A DNA stretch of 64,000 nucleotides from Pseudocolwellia sp048296855 (GCA_048296855.1 CP182631.1), one strand, 5' to 3'; numbered from the stretch's first letter, positions 18,193-26,274 are shown. The notes: a model not told the origin generated them from the sequence alone. Program-made: numbers and translations.

Positions 18193-19356
18193 ATGAGTAA
18201 TGATAAAATTGTGCATCCTTTAATACTTCAAATGAGAAAAAGAGAATTACAAATCCCCAATGATTTGCGCTTTCCTTTTATGACAAATAAATTAAGTGGC
18301 TCTAGAGAGCCCCATAAAACTCAGTGGATGTCTTCATATTGTGTTTATCGCATTGCTATACCTCAACCAAGTGATGAACAATGCAAAGAATACTATCAAC
18401 GCATACAAGTAGATTGTGATGATGACATTAATCGTTTTCGTGGTGCTTTATTAGGTTGTGCATTAGGGGATGCTCTAGGAACTACACTAGAATTTAAAGA
18501 ACCCGGAACCTTTGAGCCAATCACTGAGATAGTTGGAGGCGGTCCATTTAACTTAAAAGTAGGAGAATGGACAGACGATACCAGTATGTTGTATTGCTTA
18601 GCGCATAGTTTAGTTCGTACAAAAGAATGCAATTTAAAAGACCAAATGGATTTATATTGCAAGTGGTGGAAAGATGGTGTGTTCAGTGTTAATGGGAAGT
18701 GTTTTGATATTGGAAATACGGTGATATCAGCATTAGAGCGTTACCAACAAACAGGCGACCCGATTGCTGGAGATACTGCACCTATGTCAGCGGGCAATGG
18801 TTCGTTAATGCGATTGGCACCTATACCAATTCGTTATTATGATAGCTTTCAAGATGCGGTTTATTTTGCAGGACAAAGTTCAATTACCACACATGGAGCT
18901 ACAGAAGCGGTAGACGCTTGCCGATATTTCAGTGGGCTAATATGGGGAGCACTACACGGAGTTAAAAAGGAAGCGCTTTTAAATGGTATTTATAGCCCTA
19001 TTGATGGATATTGGGATAAAGAGCCGTTATGTTCATCACTTGTTGAATTACTGACATCAGCCGCATATAAAACAAAAAGCGCTAAGGACATTAGAGCAAG
19101 TGGTTATGTTATGCACAGTTTAGAAGCTGTTTTATGGGCATTTTATCATAGTGATAGTTTTGAAGAAGGGGCTTTGTTAGCGGTTAATTTAGGTGAGGAT
19201 GCTGACACCACGGGTGCTATTTATGGACAGTTAGCAGGTGCTCATTATGGAGAACGTGTCATTGATTATAATTGGGTTCGAAAGGTTAAAGAGTTTCATG
19301 TTTTTTATTTAAAAGCACAAGAGTTAAAAGAAGTGATTATATCTACTAGGAAATAG
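18193..19356 (+). CDS. ADP-ribosylglycohydrolase immunity protein (Tri1/DraG family)
   Basis: The 387-residue protein has an N-terminal extension of about 78 residues, then the ARH fold: RGALLGCALGDALG, GEWTDDTSM (W126-M132, metal-binding Asp pair D128/D129), GNGSLMR, and GEDADTTGAIYGQLAGAHYG (E335, D336, D338, second metal cluster). These binuclear metal motifs are intact, so it should hydrolyse ADP-ribosyl-arginine. In Tri1 the N-terminal extension plugs the toxin active site, giving a second mode of protection; the extension here suggests the same. The start at 18193 is chosen because an earlier in-frame ATG (18136) lies inside rhs; from 18193 the gene begins 8 nt after the rhs stop. Confidence 0.88.
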   Translation: MSNDKIVHPLILQMRKRELQIPNDLRFPFMTNKLSGSREPHKTQWMSSYCVYRIAIPQPSDEQCKEYYQRIQVDCDDDINRFRGALLGCALGDALGTTLEFKEPGTFEPITEIVGGGPFNLKVGEWTDDTSMLYCLAHSLVRTKECNLKDQMDLYCKWWKDGVFSVNGKCFDIGNTVISALERYQQTGDPIAGDTAPMSAGNGSLMRLAPIPIRYYDSFQDAVYFAGQSSITTHGATEAVDACRYFSGLIWGALHGVKKEALLNGIYSPIDGYWDKEPLCSSLVELLTSAAYKTKSAKDIRASGYVMHSLEAVLWAFYHSDSFEEGALLAVNLGEDADTTGAIYGQLAGAHYGERVIDYNWVRKVKEFHVFYLKAQELKEVIISTRK

Positions 19357-19750
19357 TCATCTAATAATATTTATTACTGCTTTTGAAAAAGACAATTCAA
19401 TATAAAAATATTATAAATACAGAAAGTTAATATATTGCAATGTAGATAACGTTTGGTTTAATGTGTTCCTCTAGCTAAAACCAAACAATAATTGCTACTC
19501 TATTTTTCACGGAAGAAACAATATTATCAAGGGGTCAGCTAACTTGATTTTGTTGGTGCTTTGAGGTTTCGTTATTACCAACATATTAAAAACTCCAGCT
19601 AATGCACTAGCTGAACATTCCATGGCGCCAATGGATTTAATAAAAATATAAACTCACATCAAGTAAAAAATAAATGATTAAAAACCAATCTAAATTTTTC
19701 CTATTAGAATATTTAGATTAAAGAGCAGTCAATATTAAAAAAGGGATTTT
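19357..19750. other. gene-free gap with a perfect hairpin
   Basis: This 394-nt stretch separates the ART toxin pair from the muramidase gene. GTTTGGTTT (19451-19459) and AAACCAAAC (19478-19486) form a perfect 9-bp stem with an 18-nt loop, but no T tract follows. Smaller inverted repeats (CAGCTA/TAGCTG near 19598-19615) are also present. No coding frame is convincing. It may hold the promoter of the muramidase unit or the remains of a displaced immunity gene. Confidence 0.4.
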
Positions 19751-20623
19751 ATGCTTACTTTACAAATGGGAGCTAATGTTGGTTTAAATTCAGCCAATAA
19801 ATCAGCTGATGTAAAACTGATAACCGCTTTGTTAAATACCTATGCGCGTAATGTATGCCCATTGTCTACTTTGAGTCACAAGGTAGATGGTGACTATATA
19901 GGTATGATCAATGACTTCCAAAAAAATGTGCTTAAAATGGCAAAGCCTGATGGCGTTGTTACAGCTAATGGTGGAACTTTTAGAAAGCTCGTTGATTTTT
20001 TAAAAAACTCTTATACAACAGTATCAATTACTAAACCTAGCTGTGGTGTTTTAACATGGGATGCAGAAGGAACTGAAGGAGGACGCTACCATAGCCGATG
20101 TTTTCATGTACCGTCTGAACGCTCAGGGCTAACCATTGGCAGGGGCTACGATATGCGAGAAAAAACAGCGAGCAAAATAAGTACCCACTTAATTCAGGCA
20201 GGAATTTCTTGTGAAGTTGCCAATGTTATATCGCTTGCTGCGGGAAAAATAGGGAAAAATGCTGAGCTATTTGTTATTGAAAATGATTTACTTGATTACG
20301 AAATTTCCGCTAAAGCGCAATTAAAGTTATTTGAAATTATATACAAAGAAATGGAAGCCGATGTAATAAAGATTTGTAATAAAAGTATTACCACTAAAAC
20401 CTATGGAAAAACCGATTGGTCAACTTTACATGTAAAAATAAAGAATGTACTGATAGATCTTAGATTTAGAGGGGATTATCACCCAACGAGTCGTAAATTT
20501 TTACAAAAGCATGTTGCGGATAATGATCTTGCTTTATTTAAAGATGAAATAAAAAAAGAGGCAAATTGGGCTAATGTACCCGCTGCTAGAAGACAAGCTC
20601 GTACTAAATATATTAATTCATAG
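19751..20623 (+). CDS. pesticin/T4-lysozyme-like muramidase, probable T6SS effector
   Basis: The 290-residue protein has no signal peptide, as expected for a T6SS cargo acting in the periplasm of a target. Residues 15-90 look like a small peptidoglycan-binding-type helical domain (ADVKLITALLNTY, VDGDYIGMINDFQ). The catalytic half has WDAEGTEGGRYHS with Glu106 and SGLTIGRGYDM with Thr128 and Asp134. This E...T-I-G-x-G-Y-D arrangement is that of the T4-lysozyme superfamily, and the Glu-Thr-Asp spacing resembles pesticin as I remember it. It is followed after 7 nt by a small exported protein, the expected place for immunity. Catalytic identity is inferred from motifs only. Confidence 0.75.
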   Translation: MLTLQMGANVGLNSANKSADVKLITALLNTYARNVCPLSTLSHKVDGDYIGMINDFQKNVLKMAKPDGVVTANGGTFRKLVDFLKNSYTTVSITKPSCGVLTWDAEGTEGGRYHSRCFHVPSERSGLTIGRGYDMREKTASKISTHLIQAGISCEVANVISLAAGKIGKNAELFVIENDLLDYEISAKAQLKLFEIIYKEMEADVIKICNKSITTKTYGKTDWSTLHVKIKNVLIDLRFRGDYHPTSRKFLQKHVADNDLALFKDEIKKEANWANVPAARRQARTKYINS

Positions 20624-20630
20624 GTGAAAA

Positions 20631-21068
20631 ATGAAACTACTTATTATTAGCATATATTGTCTTTTTATTTTCTTTTGTTCTGAATCTCAAAGCAGTGAAG
20701 AACAAAACTTTGTTAGTCTCAATGCGATAGAAATGAACGTTGAGAGAGTCAATGACAATCTATTTCGATGGATCAAGTTTCACCCTGAAAGTGAATATCC
20801 GTGCTTTCGTTTAGAGCTTTTAACAGCAGGTAGTAACGCTCTTATTAAAAGAAAAAACATCTGTGCTGTATATGATGATGCGTTAAAAATCACACATGAT
20901 TTTAAAAAACTTAGCTTTTTAGATATATACAATTTAAAAATTGACGCTCAAACGTTTACATTTGAATTAGAACTATCGTTGCTTAGCCAGAATGTGGTTA
21001 CGATGAATTGCTCAATTAACATTGAGAATACTGATTTTTCACCACTTGTATGTAAACGGTCTGAATAA
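20631..21068 (+). CDS. exported small protein, likely immunity to the muramidase
   Basis: The 145-residue protein has a typical signal peptide (MKLLIISIYCLFIFFC, then SESQSS) and a beta-rich mature part with four Cys (YPCFRLEL, KNICAVYD, VTMNCSIN, PLVCKRSE), which could make two disulphides in the periplasm. It begins 7 nt after the muramidase stop with a GGTGAAA ribosome-binding stretch. Size, export, position and Cys content are those of periplasmic immunity proteins against lysozyme-type effectors; no named family is recognised. Confidence 0.65.
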   Translation: MKLLIISIYCLFIFFCSESQSSEEQNFVSLNAIEMNVERVNDNLFRWIKFHPESEYPCFRLELLTAGSNALIKRKNICAVYDDALKITHDFKKLSFLDIYNLKIDAQTFTFELELSLLSQNVVTMNCSINIENTDFSPLVCKRSE

Positions 21069-21130
21069 ATCACGCTGCTTTGCATTATGCAATTGAGCAA
21101 AGTGTCGATGGTAACTACTTATAAAGCTTA

Positions 21131-21574
21131 ATGAAAAAGATATTGATTATTTACATTGTTTTATTGGGCTTTACTTATTCATGTATAGCTAAAAGCGCTA
21201 TGCCTTTAACATTAAGAGGCTTGAAACAAACGATTGGAAATGTACATTATCTCGCCAAAGTGAAAATTACCAACATTGAAATTTTACATGAAGGTGATAG
21301 CTCAGAAAAACACGTTTACACTGCTGAAGTTCTTGCTACTTATAAAGGTGAAACGCATAAACACATACGCTATGAAATGTTTGTAGAGCATGAAGAAGAT
21401 GTTTTGTTTAATTCTGCTCCTGTATTTGTAGCACTCTGTACAGATGACAAAGGCACTTATTATTGGCCTGGTACGGGGTCTGAGTTCAAATACTCATCAG
21501 CTATTGATTCATGGTTAACGGAAAATAAAACCAAACTTGAAAATACTGACTCTACCGCTGAGTGGTGCCAGTGA
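21131..21574 (+). CDS. exported small beta-rich protein, possible immunity protein
   Basis: The 147-residue protein has an N-terminal signal peptide (MKKILIIYIVLLGFTYSC) and a beta-strand pattern (YLAKVKITNIEIL, VYTAEVLATYKGE, IRYEMFVEHEED, PVFVALCTDDKG) reminiscent of OB/NTR-like secreted domains, which I infer from strand periodicity only. Two Cys are in the mature part. An 82-bp piece of this gene, with about seven mismatches, recurs at 23041-23122, which shows local duplication, a habit of immunity genes. A short hairpin (TTTGATT/AATCAAA, 21578-21594) follows its stop. Function is not known. Confidence 0.6.
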   Translation: MKKILIIYIVLLGFTYSCIAKSAMPLTLRGLKQTIGNVHYLAKVKITNIEILHEGDSSEKHVYTAEVLATYKGETHKHIRYEMFVEHEEDVLFNSAPVFVALCTDDKGTYYWPGTGSEFKYSSAIDSWLTENKTKLENTDSTAEWCQ

Positions 21575-21625
21575 TCATTTGATTTTTAATCAAAGGTTTA
21601 ACTAACTATAAGTAAAGGAAATACA

Positions 21626-22399
21626 ATGAATAAAATAAACACGGATGTAAACTATAAAACCATGGCAGGTAATGCTCGTTTGGTTATTATTGCAGAATCT
21701 AGCCATAACCCAGCATCTTACAAATATGAAGCCATACGTGCACTTAAACAGCTGAAATCGGCTGGATTTACACATTTCGCAATGGAAATGCTTCCTCAAA
21801 GAATAAAAGATAATATTGAATATTATCAACGCACAGGACAAGGCTTTGATATTATTAAACGGCATTTTGAAGAGCATTGGAATAGGAACAGTGCAGCAAC
21901 TACTAGCTATGGTGAGTTAGTAAAAGCAGCTAATTCTCTAGGCATGAAAATAATCCCATTAGATATGTCGATTGAAATGATGGACCTCATTGAGAATCGT
22001 TGTGATTGGCAAGAAGCTGATAAAGGGCTTTGTGCCGACTCTCACATGCAAAGAAATTTAATGTGGGCAAATATCTTAAGTACCCATCTAAAATTGAACC
22101 AAAAACCTCGTATTGTTGCATTTATGCATAGGTACCATGCTTTTAGTGCAGGAAAAAAGCATGTTGGAATAGATACACTTATGCAAAATATAGGGATCAA
22201 TAATATTAGCCTTGTTGAGTATGTTGGTGGGATTAGATGTTCTGATATGGGGATTTGTGAGGGACAATCGGATGAGAAAAAACCACTAAAAGACGTTTAT
22301 TTTTACCGTAAGGGATCATTTATTACTTCAGCGCTTCCGTCTTTTACGGTTCATATACCTGAAAAAAGAGTATCTTCAGAAGGAGCCTTACTATGGTAA
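21626..22399 (+). CDS. Tiki/ChaN/EreA-superfamily protein inside the effector-immunity array
   Basis: The 257-residue protein lacks a signal peptide. ARLVIIAESSHNPASYKYEAI (Glu24, His27) followed by HFAMEMLP (Glu54) and later RIVAFMHRYHAF (His168, His171) match the conserved Glu/His pattern of the Tiki-EreA-ChaN-TraB superfamily, which includes haem-binding ChaN, erythromycin esterases and a domain of Pasteurella mitogenic toxin. Four further Cys are near the middle and end (ENRCDW, KGLCAD, GIRCSDMGICEG). A GGAA ribosome-binding stretch precedes the ATG. It overlaps the next gene by 7 nt. It could be a cytoplasm-delivered effector, a metal or haem factor, or unrelated cargo; the superfamily call is moderate and the role is open. 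Confidence 0.6.
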   Translation: MNKINTDVNYKTMAGNARLVIIAESSHNPASYKYEAIRALKQLKSAGFTHFAMEMLPQRIKDNIEYYQRTGQGFDIIKRHFEEHWNRNSAATTSYGELVKAANSLGMKIIPLDMSIEMMDLIENRCDWQEADKGLCADSHMQRNLMWANILSTHLKLNQKPRIVAFMHRYHAFSAGKKHVGIDTLMQNIGINNISLVEYVGGIRCSDMGICEGQSDEKKPLKDVYFYRKGSFITSALPSFTVHIPEKRVSSEGALLW

Positions 22400-22995
22400 G
22401 AATATTTTTATTTTTTTTTATTGTAACCTCTTTTTTTATCAAGGCAGGAAATCCTAGGTGGGATGATTCAATTGATATTAATAATCCTGATTTAACCGTT
22501 AACGTTGTTGCACAACAGTGTCATAAAAGCTTAATTAATGCGCCTGATGAGCTCGAACAGTGGTGTAATAAAGCCATAAACATGGGGTATTGGAATGCGT
22601 TAGTCCCTCTCAGCTTACATTCTGGTAATGGATCACGGCTCGTTCAGGAGGCAACAAAGAGAGTTAATGCGAAAGAACCTAACGCATATGCTACGCTTGC
22701 TTGGCTTTATGAAACAGGCATGTTTGTCAAGCAGGACATTAATTATGCTATAGCGCTCCATGAAGAGTTTTTGGTATTAGATACAAAGTTGCTTGAATCA
22801 CAGGTTACTTCTGCCCATGAAGAATTAGCTAAACTGTTTGCCGTCAAGAAAAACTGGCAAGCGGTTAGTCGACATGCGCAGTATGTTATTATTAATAGCA
22901 AGTTGGCTTTTAATAGAGAAAATGCAACTCGATTAATGAAAATGGCTCAAGAGGAATTAGCTCTAGAAAACAATAAATCCAATTCCATCAACTGA
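22393..22995 (+). CDS. exported Sel1/TPR-like protein, copy 1
   Basis: The 200-residue protein has a signal peptide (MVRIFLFFFIVTSFFIKA) and a helical repeat body resembling Sel1-type TPRs: CHKSLINAPDELEQWCNKAINMGYW, then AYATLAWLYETGMFVKQDINYAIALHEEFL. Two Cys may pair. It is clearly paralogous to the protein at 23147-23731 (shared pattern QC-KSL-APD-LE-WC-KA-GYW-AL and LH-G-GSR). The start overlaps the end of the Tiki-like gene by 7 nt, so the two are translationally coupled. Periplasmic Sel1-like proteins often act as immunity or inhibitor proteins; that is a possibility here. Confidence 0.65.
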   Translation: MVRIFLFFFIVTSFFIKAGNPRWDDSIDINNPDLTVNVVAQQCHKSLINAPDELEQWCNKAINMGYWNALVPLSLHSGNGSRLVQEATKRVNAKEPNAYATLAWLYETGMFVKQDINYAIALHEEFLVLDTKLLESQVTSAHEELAKLFAVKKNWQAVSRHAQYVIINSKLAFNRENATRLMKMAQEELALENNKSNSIN

Positions 22996-23040
22996 TTTAT
23001 AATGGAATTATTTTACTTACTATAAGTGAGTCATAATAAA

Positions 23041-23143
23041 AAAGCGTTTACTCTGTTGAAGTTCATGCTACCTATAAAGGCGAAACGCATAAACACATAC
23101 GCTATGAAATGTTTGTAGAGCAGTTTAAACTTGGTGGGGGATT
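23041..23143 (+). pseudogene. fragment of a second copy of the exported protein at 21131-21574
   Basis: Bases 23041-23122 match 21309-21390 over 82 bp with about seven differences by eye. The copied codons remain in frame (VYSVEVHATYKGETHKHIR) and continue as far as a TGA at 23146-23148, but the start, signal peptide and C-terminus are absent. It lies between two Sel1-like paralogues, so a block containing both gene types was duplicated and then eroded. Confidence 0.8.
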
Positions 23144-23146
23144 AAT

Positions 23147-23731
23147 GTGATTAGAAATTATAAAAGAATAATATTCGTCCTATTTATTTTGTCTGCTAAT
23201 TCATATGCAAAGGGTTTGTGGGCGGATCTCGACATCAATGACTCCAAGTTATCTGGAGACTCAATTATGAAGCAATGCCAAAAAAGCTTGCTATATGCAC
23301 CCGACCAATTAGAGGCATGGTGTGAAAAAGCATATGAAATAGGGTATTGGCAAGCGCTTGAATATATAGGCTTGCATACTGGTGACGGTAGTCGGTATAT
23401 ATCTGAGCTAAATAGGCGTACTGAAAGTGGTGAACTGGATCCTATATTTGCTCTAGCATGGAATTATAGCTATGGCCGTTTTGTTTCAAGGGACTTAGAA
23501 AAATCTATAAGCCTTTTTAACCAATATTTAAATGATAATACTCAACAAGAAAAAACGAGATTATACCGTGTTCACAAAGAACTTTTATCAATATATGAAG
23601 AATTGGGTAATATTGAAAAATCGGCAGAACATAAAAAATACCTAGAAGGTCACGATGATATTAAGACTAAAAATCTTATTTTAAAAAAACAGTTAGCAGA
23701 AGCAGACGTAAATTTAAATATCAATGATTAA
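23147..23731 (+). CDS. exported Sel1/TPR-like protein, copy 2
   Basis: The 194-residue paralogue of the 22393 gene has a signal peptide (RIIFVLFILSANSYA, cleavage after SYA) and the same helical repeat plan: QCQKSLLYAPDQLEAWCEKAYEIGYWQAL, then FALAWNYSYGRFVSRDLEKSISLFNQYL, then a charged C-terminal helix. The start is taken as GTG at 23147, served by TGGGGG at 23134-23139; an ATG two bases earlier is followed at once by a stop. The divergence from copy 1 (well below half identical by eye) indicates an old duplication, whereas the adjacent fragment is younger. Role as for copy 1, unproven. Confidence 0.65.
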   Translation: MIRNYKRIIFVLFILSANSYAKGLWADLDINDSKLSGDSIMKQCQKSLLYAPDQLEAWCEKAYEIGYWQALEYIGLHTGDGSRYISELNRRTESGELDPIFALAWNYSYGRFVSRDLEKSISLFNQYLNDNTQQEKTRLYRVHKELLSIYEELGNIEKSAEHKKYLEGHDDIKTKNLILKKQLAEADVNLNIND

Positions 23732-23824
23732 GTCTTATTTTTATGTTGTATCAACTGATATATTTATACAACAAAGCAGCGTTTTACTTATTAAAGAACA
23801 CATTATTAAAAAAGGATTTTATTT

Positions 23825-24103
23825 ATGCAACAAAACCACCGTTTAACACTTATCCAAATCATGGCTACAATCCACGAAACGCCTAGTATCATTCATGAAC
23901 ATTGGGAAACGGTTTCTCCGTTATTAGTTGAATTAATCGATACAGCGCCTGAAGGTCTTGAGGGAATGGCGGCCATGATATGCACTCATTTCAATAATGC
24001 CATCAAATTTAAAGACTTAAAAGTTGTTAAATTTGAACTTGAGTCTGGATTAATTAAATTAAACCGCTACTTTCAAAAGCTAAATGCGTTTAAACAAGAG
24101 TAA
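23825..24103 (+). CDS. small helical cytosolic protein, unknown
   Basis: The 92-residue protein is not recognised. It has no signal peptide and is predicted helical, with conserved-looking stretches ETPSIIHEHWETVSPLLVELID and a C-terminal helix LIKLNRYFQKLNAFK. AAAGGA at 23812-23817 gives a well-spaced ribosome-binding site. It stands alone between the exported array and the membrane protein gene, with about 95 nt on each side. It could be a cytosolic immunity or chaperone protein; nothing in the sequence decides this. Confidence 0.55.
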   Translation: MQQNHRLTLIQIMATIHETPSIIHEHWETVSPLLVELIDTAPEGLEGMAAMICTHFNNAIKFKDLKVVKFELESGLIKLNRYFQKLNAFKQE

Positions 24104-24197
24104 CGCTTATTTTTGTTTTCTATATTTACAGGTTTGATTTCTACATAAATCCTGCTTAACCAATATATTCAGATATTACCGATAAAAAGATTGAATT

Positions 24198-24986
24198 ATG
24201 TCACTCATCACCTTGTGTATATTACTGCTTTGTCTTCAGCCTTTTGTCATTTATAAAGTGATGTTCAGTACCAAAGAAAAGAGTCAAAGTGACTTAGAAT
24301 TTGAGCTGTCATTTTTAGTAATAGCTCCGTGTTTTATTTACTTCTATCTTGATACCTTTTGGTATGCACTCTTATTATTGTGCAGTGTGAGCGCTTTAGG
24401 TGGATTATTAGCAAAACTATACGAGAAAAAAGCCCGATATAGCCTACCGTTAAAAGAGTTATATTACTTTCTCATTGTATGGTTTTGTATTTTTAGTATT
24501 GGTTATGGTGGCGTTTTGTTCTGGGACTATTTAACAAGTTTACGGGAAACACCAGCCGTGCCACATATCGCCGAAAGTGCTTTCAGTGACATACCTGAAG
24601 ATATAACAATGCCGATAGAGGCCCGCTCGAAAACAACCTTGCTTGAAAACTTAGCTCCTTCACTTATTTATTTAGGTGCAATGGTTAGCGTATTGTTGGT
24701 TAAGTTATATGAAATACGTTCATCAAATGATAATGAATATTCAAGTAATCTTTTTTTTGTGTTATCTGTTTTTCCAGGCATTTTAGCTTTATTTAGTGAG
24801 TACTATATTTCGAGTTTAGTTTTTAATGTGTTCTGGTTTATTCGCGTTGGAACTATTATCACTGAATACGACAAAAAATCCGACCCCTCAGCGGGCTCAG
24901 CTTGGTTTATTTATGGATTTTTTCTAGTTGGAGGCGTTATGGCTAGCGTACTCTATAAATTAATTCTATGGTTGTTCAGTTTTTAA
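24198..24986 (+). CDS. multi-pass inner-membrane protein, unknown
   Basis: The 262-residue protein has about seven hydrophobic segments (residues 2-22, 36-52, 54-73, 88-108, 152-170, 183-202 and 235-260) and a soluble loop at about 109-150 (ETPAVPHIAESAFSDIPEDI). No catalytic motif or named family is recognised. The location between effector-linked genes and an M23 peptidase suggests a membrane-embedded immunity protein or an unrelated passenger. The upstream region has only a weak ribosome-binding site, so the start is reasonable but not certain. Confidence 0.6.
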   Translation: MSLITLCILLLCLQPFVIYKVMFSTKEKSQSDLEFELSFLVIAPCFIYFYLDTFWYALLLLCSVSALGGLLAKLYEKKARYSLPLKELYYFLIVWFCIFSIGYGGVLFWDYLTSLRETPAVPHIAESAFSDIPEDITMPIEARSKTTLLENLAPSLIYLGAMVSVLLVKLYEIRSSNDNEYSSNLFFVLSVFPGILALFSEYYISSLVFNVFWFIRVGTIITEYDKKSDPSAGSAWFIYGFFLVGGVMASVLYKLILWLFSF

Positions 24987-25006
24987 ATGAATGGATAAAT
25001 ATAGTA

Positions 25007-25099
25007 ATGGGAGACAAGCATGTGAAAACGCCTAAAGTATTAATACGTATAGGCTGCAACTTATTCACTATCTATCTAATAATTTCTTTATCACTATAG
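25007..25099 (+). CDS. possible 30-residue hydrophobic peptide
   Basis: An ATG at 25007, or a GTG at 25022 preceded by GGGAG, opens a frame coding a basic start followed by a hydrophobic helix (VLIRIGCNLFTIYLIISLSL). It ends 32 nt before the M23 peptidase gene. It could be a small membrane peptide or the remnant of a longer exported protein. Evidence is limited to composition and a fair ribosome-binding site. Confidence 0.2.
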   Translation: MGDKHVKTPKVLIRIGCNLFTIYLIISLSL

Positions 25100-25131
25100 T
25101 CTTATTCTTTGAATTCAAAATGGTATAGCTT

Positions 25132-25650
25132 ATGAAGCAGGTTAAGAAAAAAGTTTTAATAGCGATAGTTGCATTTGTTTTTTTATTTATACTTTTAATA
25201 CCTGAACAGTTAATTATTCCTGTGGCTGGAGCCAATAAACTTGATTGGCATAAAGATACTTTTTGGTATGAACCTTGGGGGAAATCTGGCGTTCATAAAG
25301 GTATCGATATTTTTGCTGATAAAGGAGCTTCATTACTCTCTGCTAGCCATGGCATAGTTTTATACACAGGAAATTTAAGTTTAGGAGGTAAAGTTATTAT
25401 TATTTTAGCGCCTAAATGGCGTATTCATTACTATGCGCATTTAGATAGTATAATAGCAAAACCTATGCAGCTTGTTAATTCAGGTGAGGCTATTGGCAGT
25501 GTTGGTGATACTGGAAATGCTAAGGGAAAGCCACCTCATTTACATTATTCTATCATTACGTTACTTCCGTATCTTTGGAAGATAGATGGAAGCAATCAAG
25601 GCTGGAAGAAAGCTTTTTATCTAGATCCTAATGATTTGCTTACTCAATAA
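25132..25650 (+). CDS. membrane-anchored M23 (LytM-type) peptidase
   Basis: M23 metallopeptidases cut peptide bridges of peptidoglycan or act as inactive activators of amidases. The 172-residue protein has an N-terminal anchor (VLIAIVAFVFLFILLIP, residues 8-24) and a compact M23 domain with all zinc and catalytic residues visible: GVHKGID (His55, Asp59), YYAHLD (His103) and PHLHYS (His136, His138). It is therefore probably active. The next gene, a DUF1287 hydrolase, starts 30 nt later; both are exported and both belong to families linked to peptide-bond cleavage in the wall. Whether they are self-remodelling enzymes or part of the T6SS island is not settled by sequence. Confidence 0.85.
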   Translation: MKQVKKKVLIAIVAFVFLFILLIPEQLIIPVAGANKLDWHKDTFWYEPWGKSGVHKGIDIFADKGASLLSASHGIVLYTGNLSLGGKVIIILAPKWRIHYYAHLDSIIAKPMQLVNSGEAIGSVGDTGNAKGKPPHLHYSIITLLPYLWKIDGSNQGWKKAFYLDPNDLLTQ

Positions 25651-25680
25651 AATTTTCACCAAGTTTATTAGGGTATAACT

Positions 25681-26274
25681 ATGTTTATATTAAGAAAATT
25701 ATTATATTTATTCTGTATTAATTTGGGCTGTGCGTCGGCTGAAACATTTGAACAGCTTCTTGTTGATGCGGCTATAGAAAGAACATCACATCAAGTGAGT
25801 TACGATGGTTCTTATTATTCTATTGATTATCCAAATGGCGACGTACCAAAAAACATAGGTGTTTGTACCGATGTTATTATTCGAACGTATAGAGCTATGA
25901 ATATAGATTTACAGCAACTAGTTCATCAAGATATGAGTAATCACTTTCTCTCTTATCCATCAAAACGTATATGGGGTTTAAATAAAACAGACAAAAATAT
26001 AGATCATCGTAGGGTGCCTAATTTACAAGTTTATTTTAGCCGTAATGGGCAATCATTACCTGTAACACTTAATAAAAACGATTATTTACCGGGTGATATT
26101 GTGACATGGATGCTAGCTAATAATTTACCACATATTGGTTTGGTGGTAGGTAATCATTCTATAGAAACGGGAAATCCGCTCATTGTTCATAATATAGGTT
26201 TAGGGCCTAAACAAGAAGATATGTTGTTTAAATATAAAATAACAGGTCACTATCGATACAAGCCTGAAAAATAA
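25681..26274 (+). CDS. exported DUF1287-family cysteine hydrolase (NlpC/P60-like)
   Basis: The 197-residue protein has a signal peptide (LLYLFCINLGCASA, cleavage near residue 20) and family hallmarks: YDGSYYSIDYPNGDVP, GVCTDVIIRTYR with Cys62, HRRVPNLQVYF and PGDIVTWML with PHIGLV (His151). Cys and His fit an NlpC/P60-like dyad that would act on cell-wall peptides; this is family inference. It follows the M23 gene closely and is likely co-transcribed. A 214-nt gap with an ATGCTGT/ACAGCAT hairpin (26437-26463) comes after it. Confidence 0.8.
   Translation: MFILRKLLYLFCINLGCASAETFEQLLVDAAIERTSHQVSYDGSYYSIDYPNGDVPKNIGVCTDVIIRTYRAMNIDLQQLVHQDMSNHFLSYPSKRIWGLNKTDKNIDHRRVPNLQVYFSRNGQSLPVTLNKNDYLPGDIVTWMLANNLPHIGLVVGNHSIETGNPLIVHNIGLGPKQEDMLFKYKITGHYRYKPEK

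Noticed and set aside
19451..19486. Hairpin considered as the terminator of the toxin-immunity pair
   Set aside because: The stem is perfect but the loop is long and no T tract follows; kept only as an unexplained structure.
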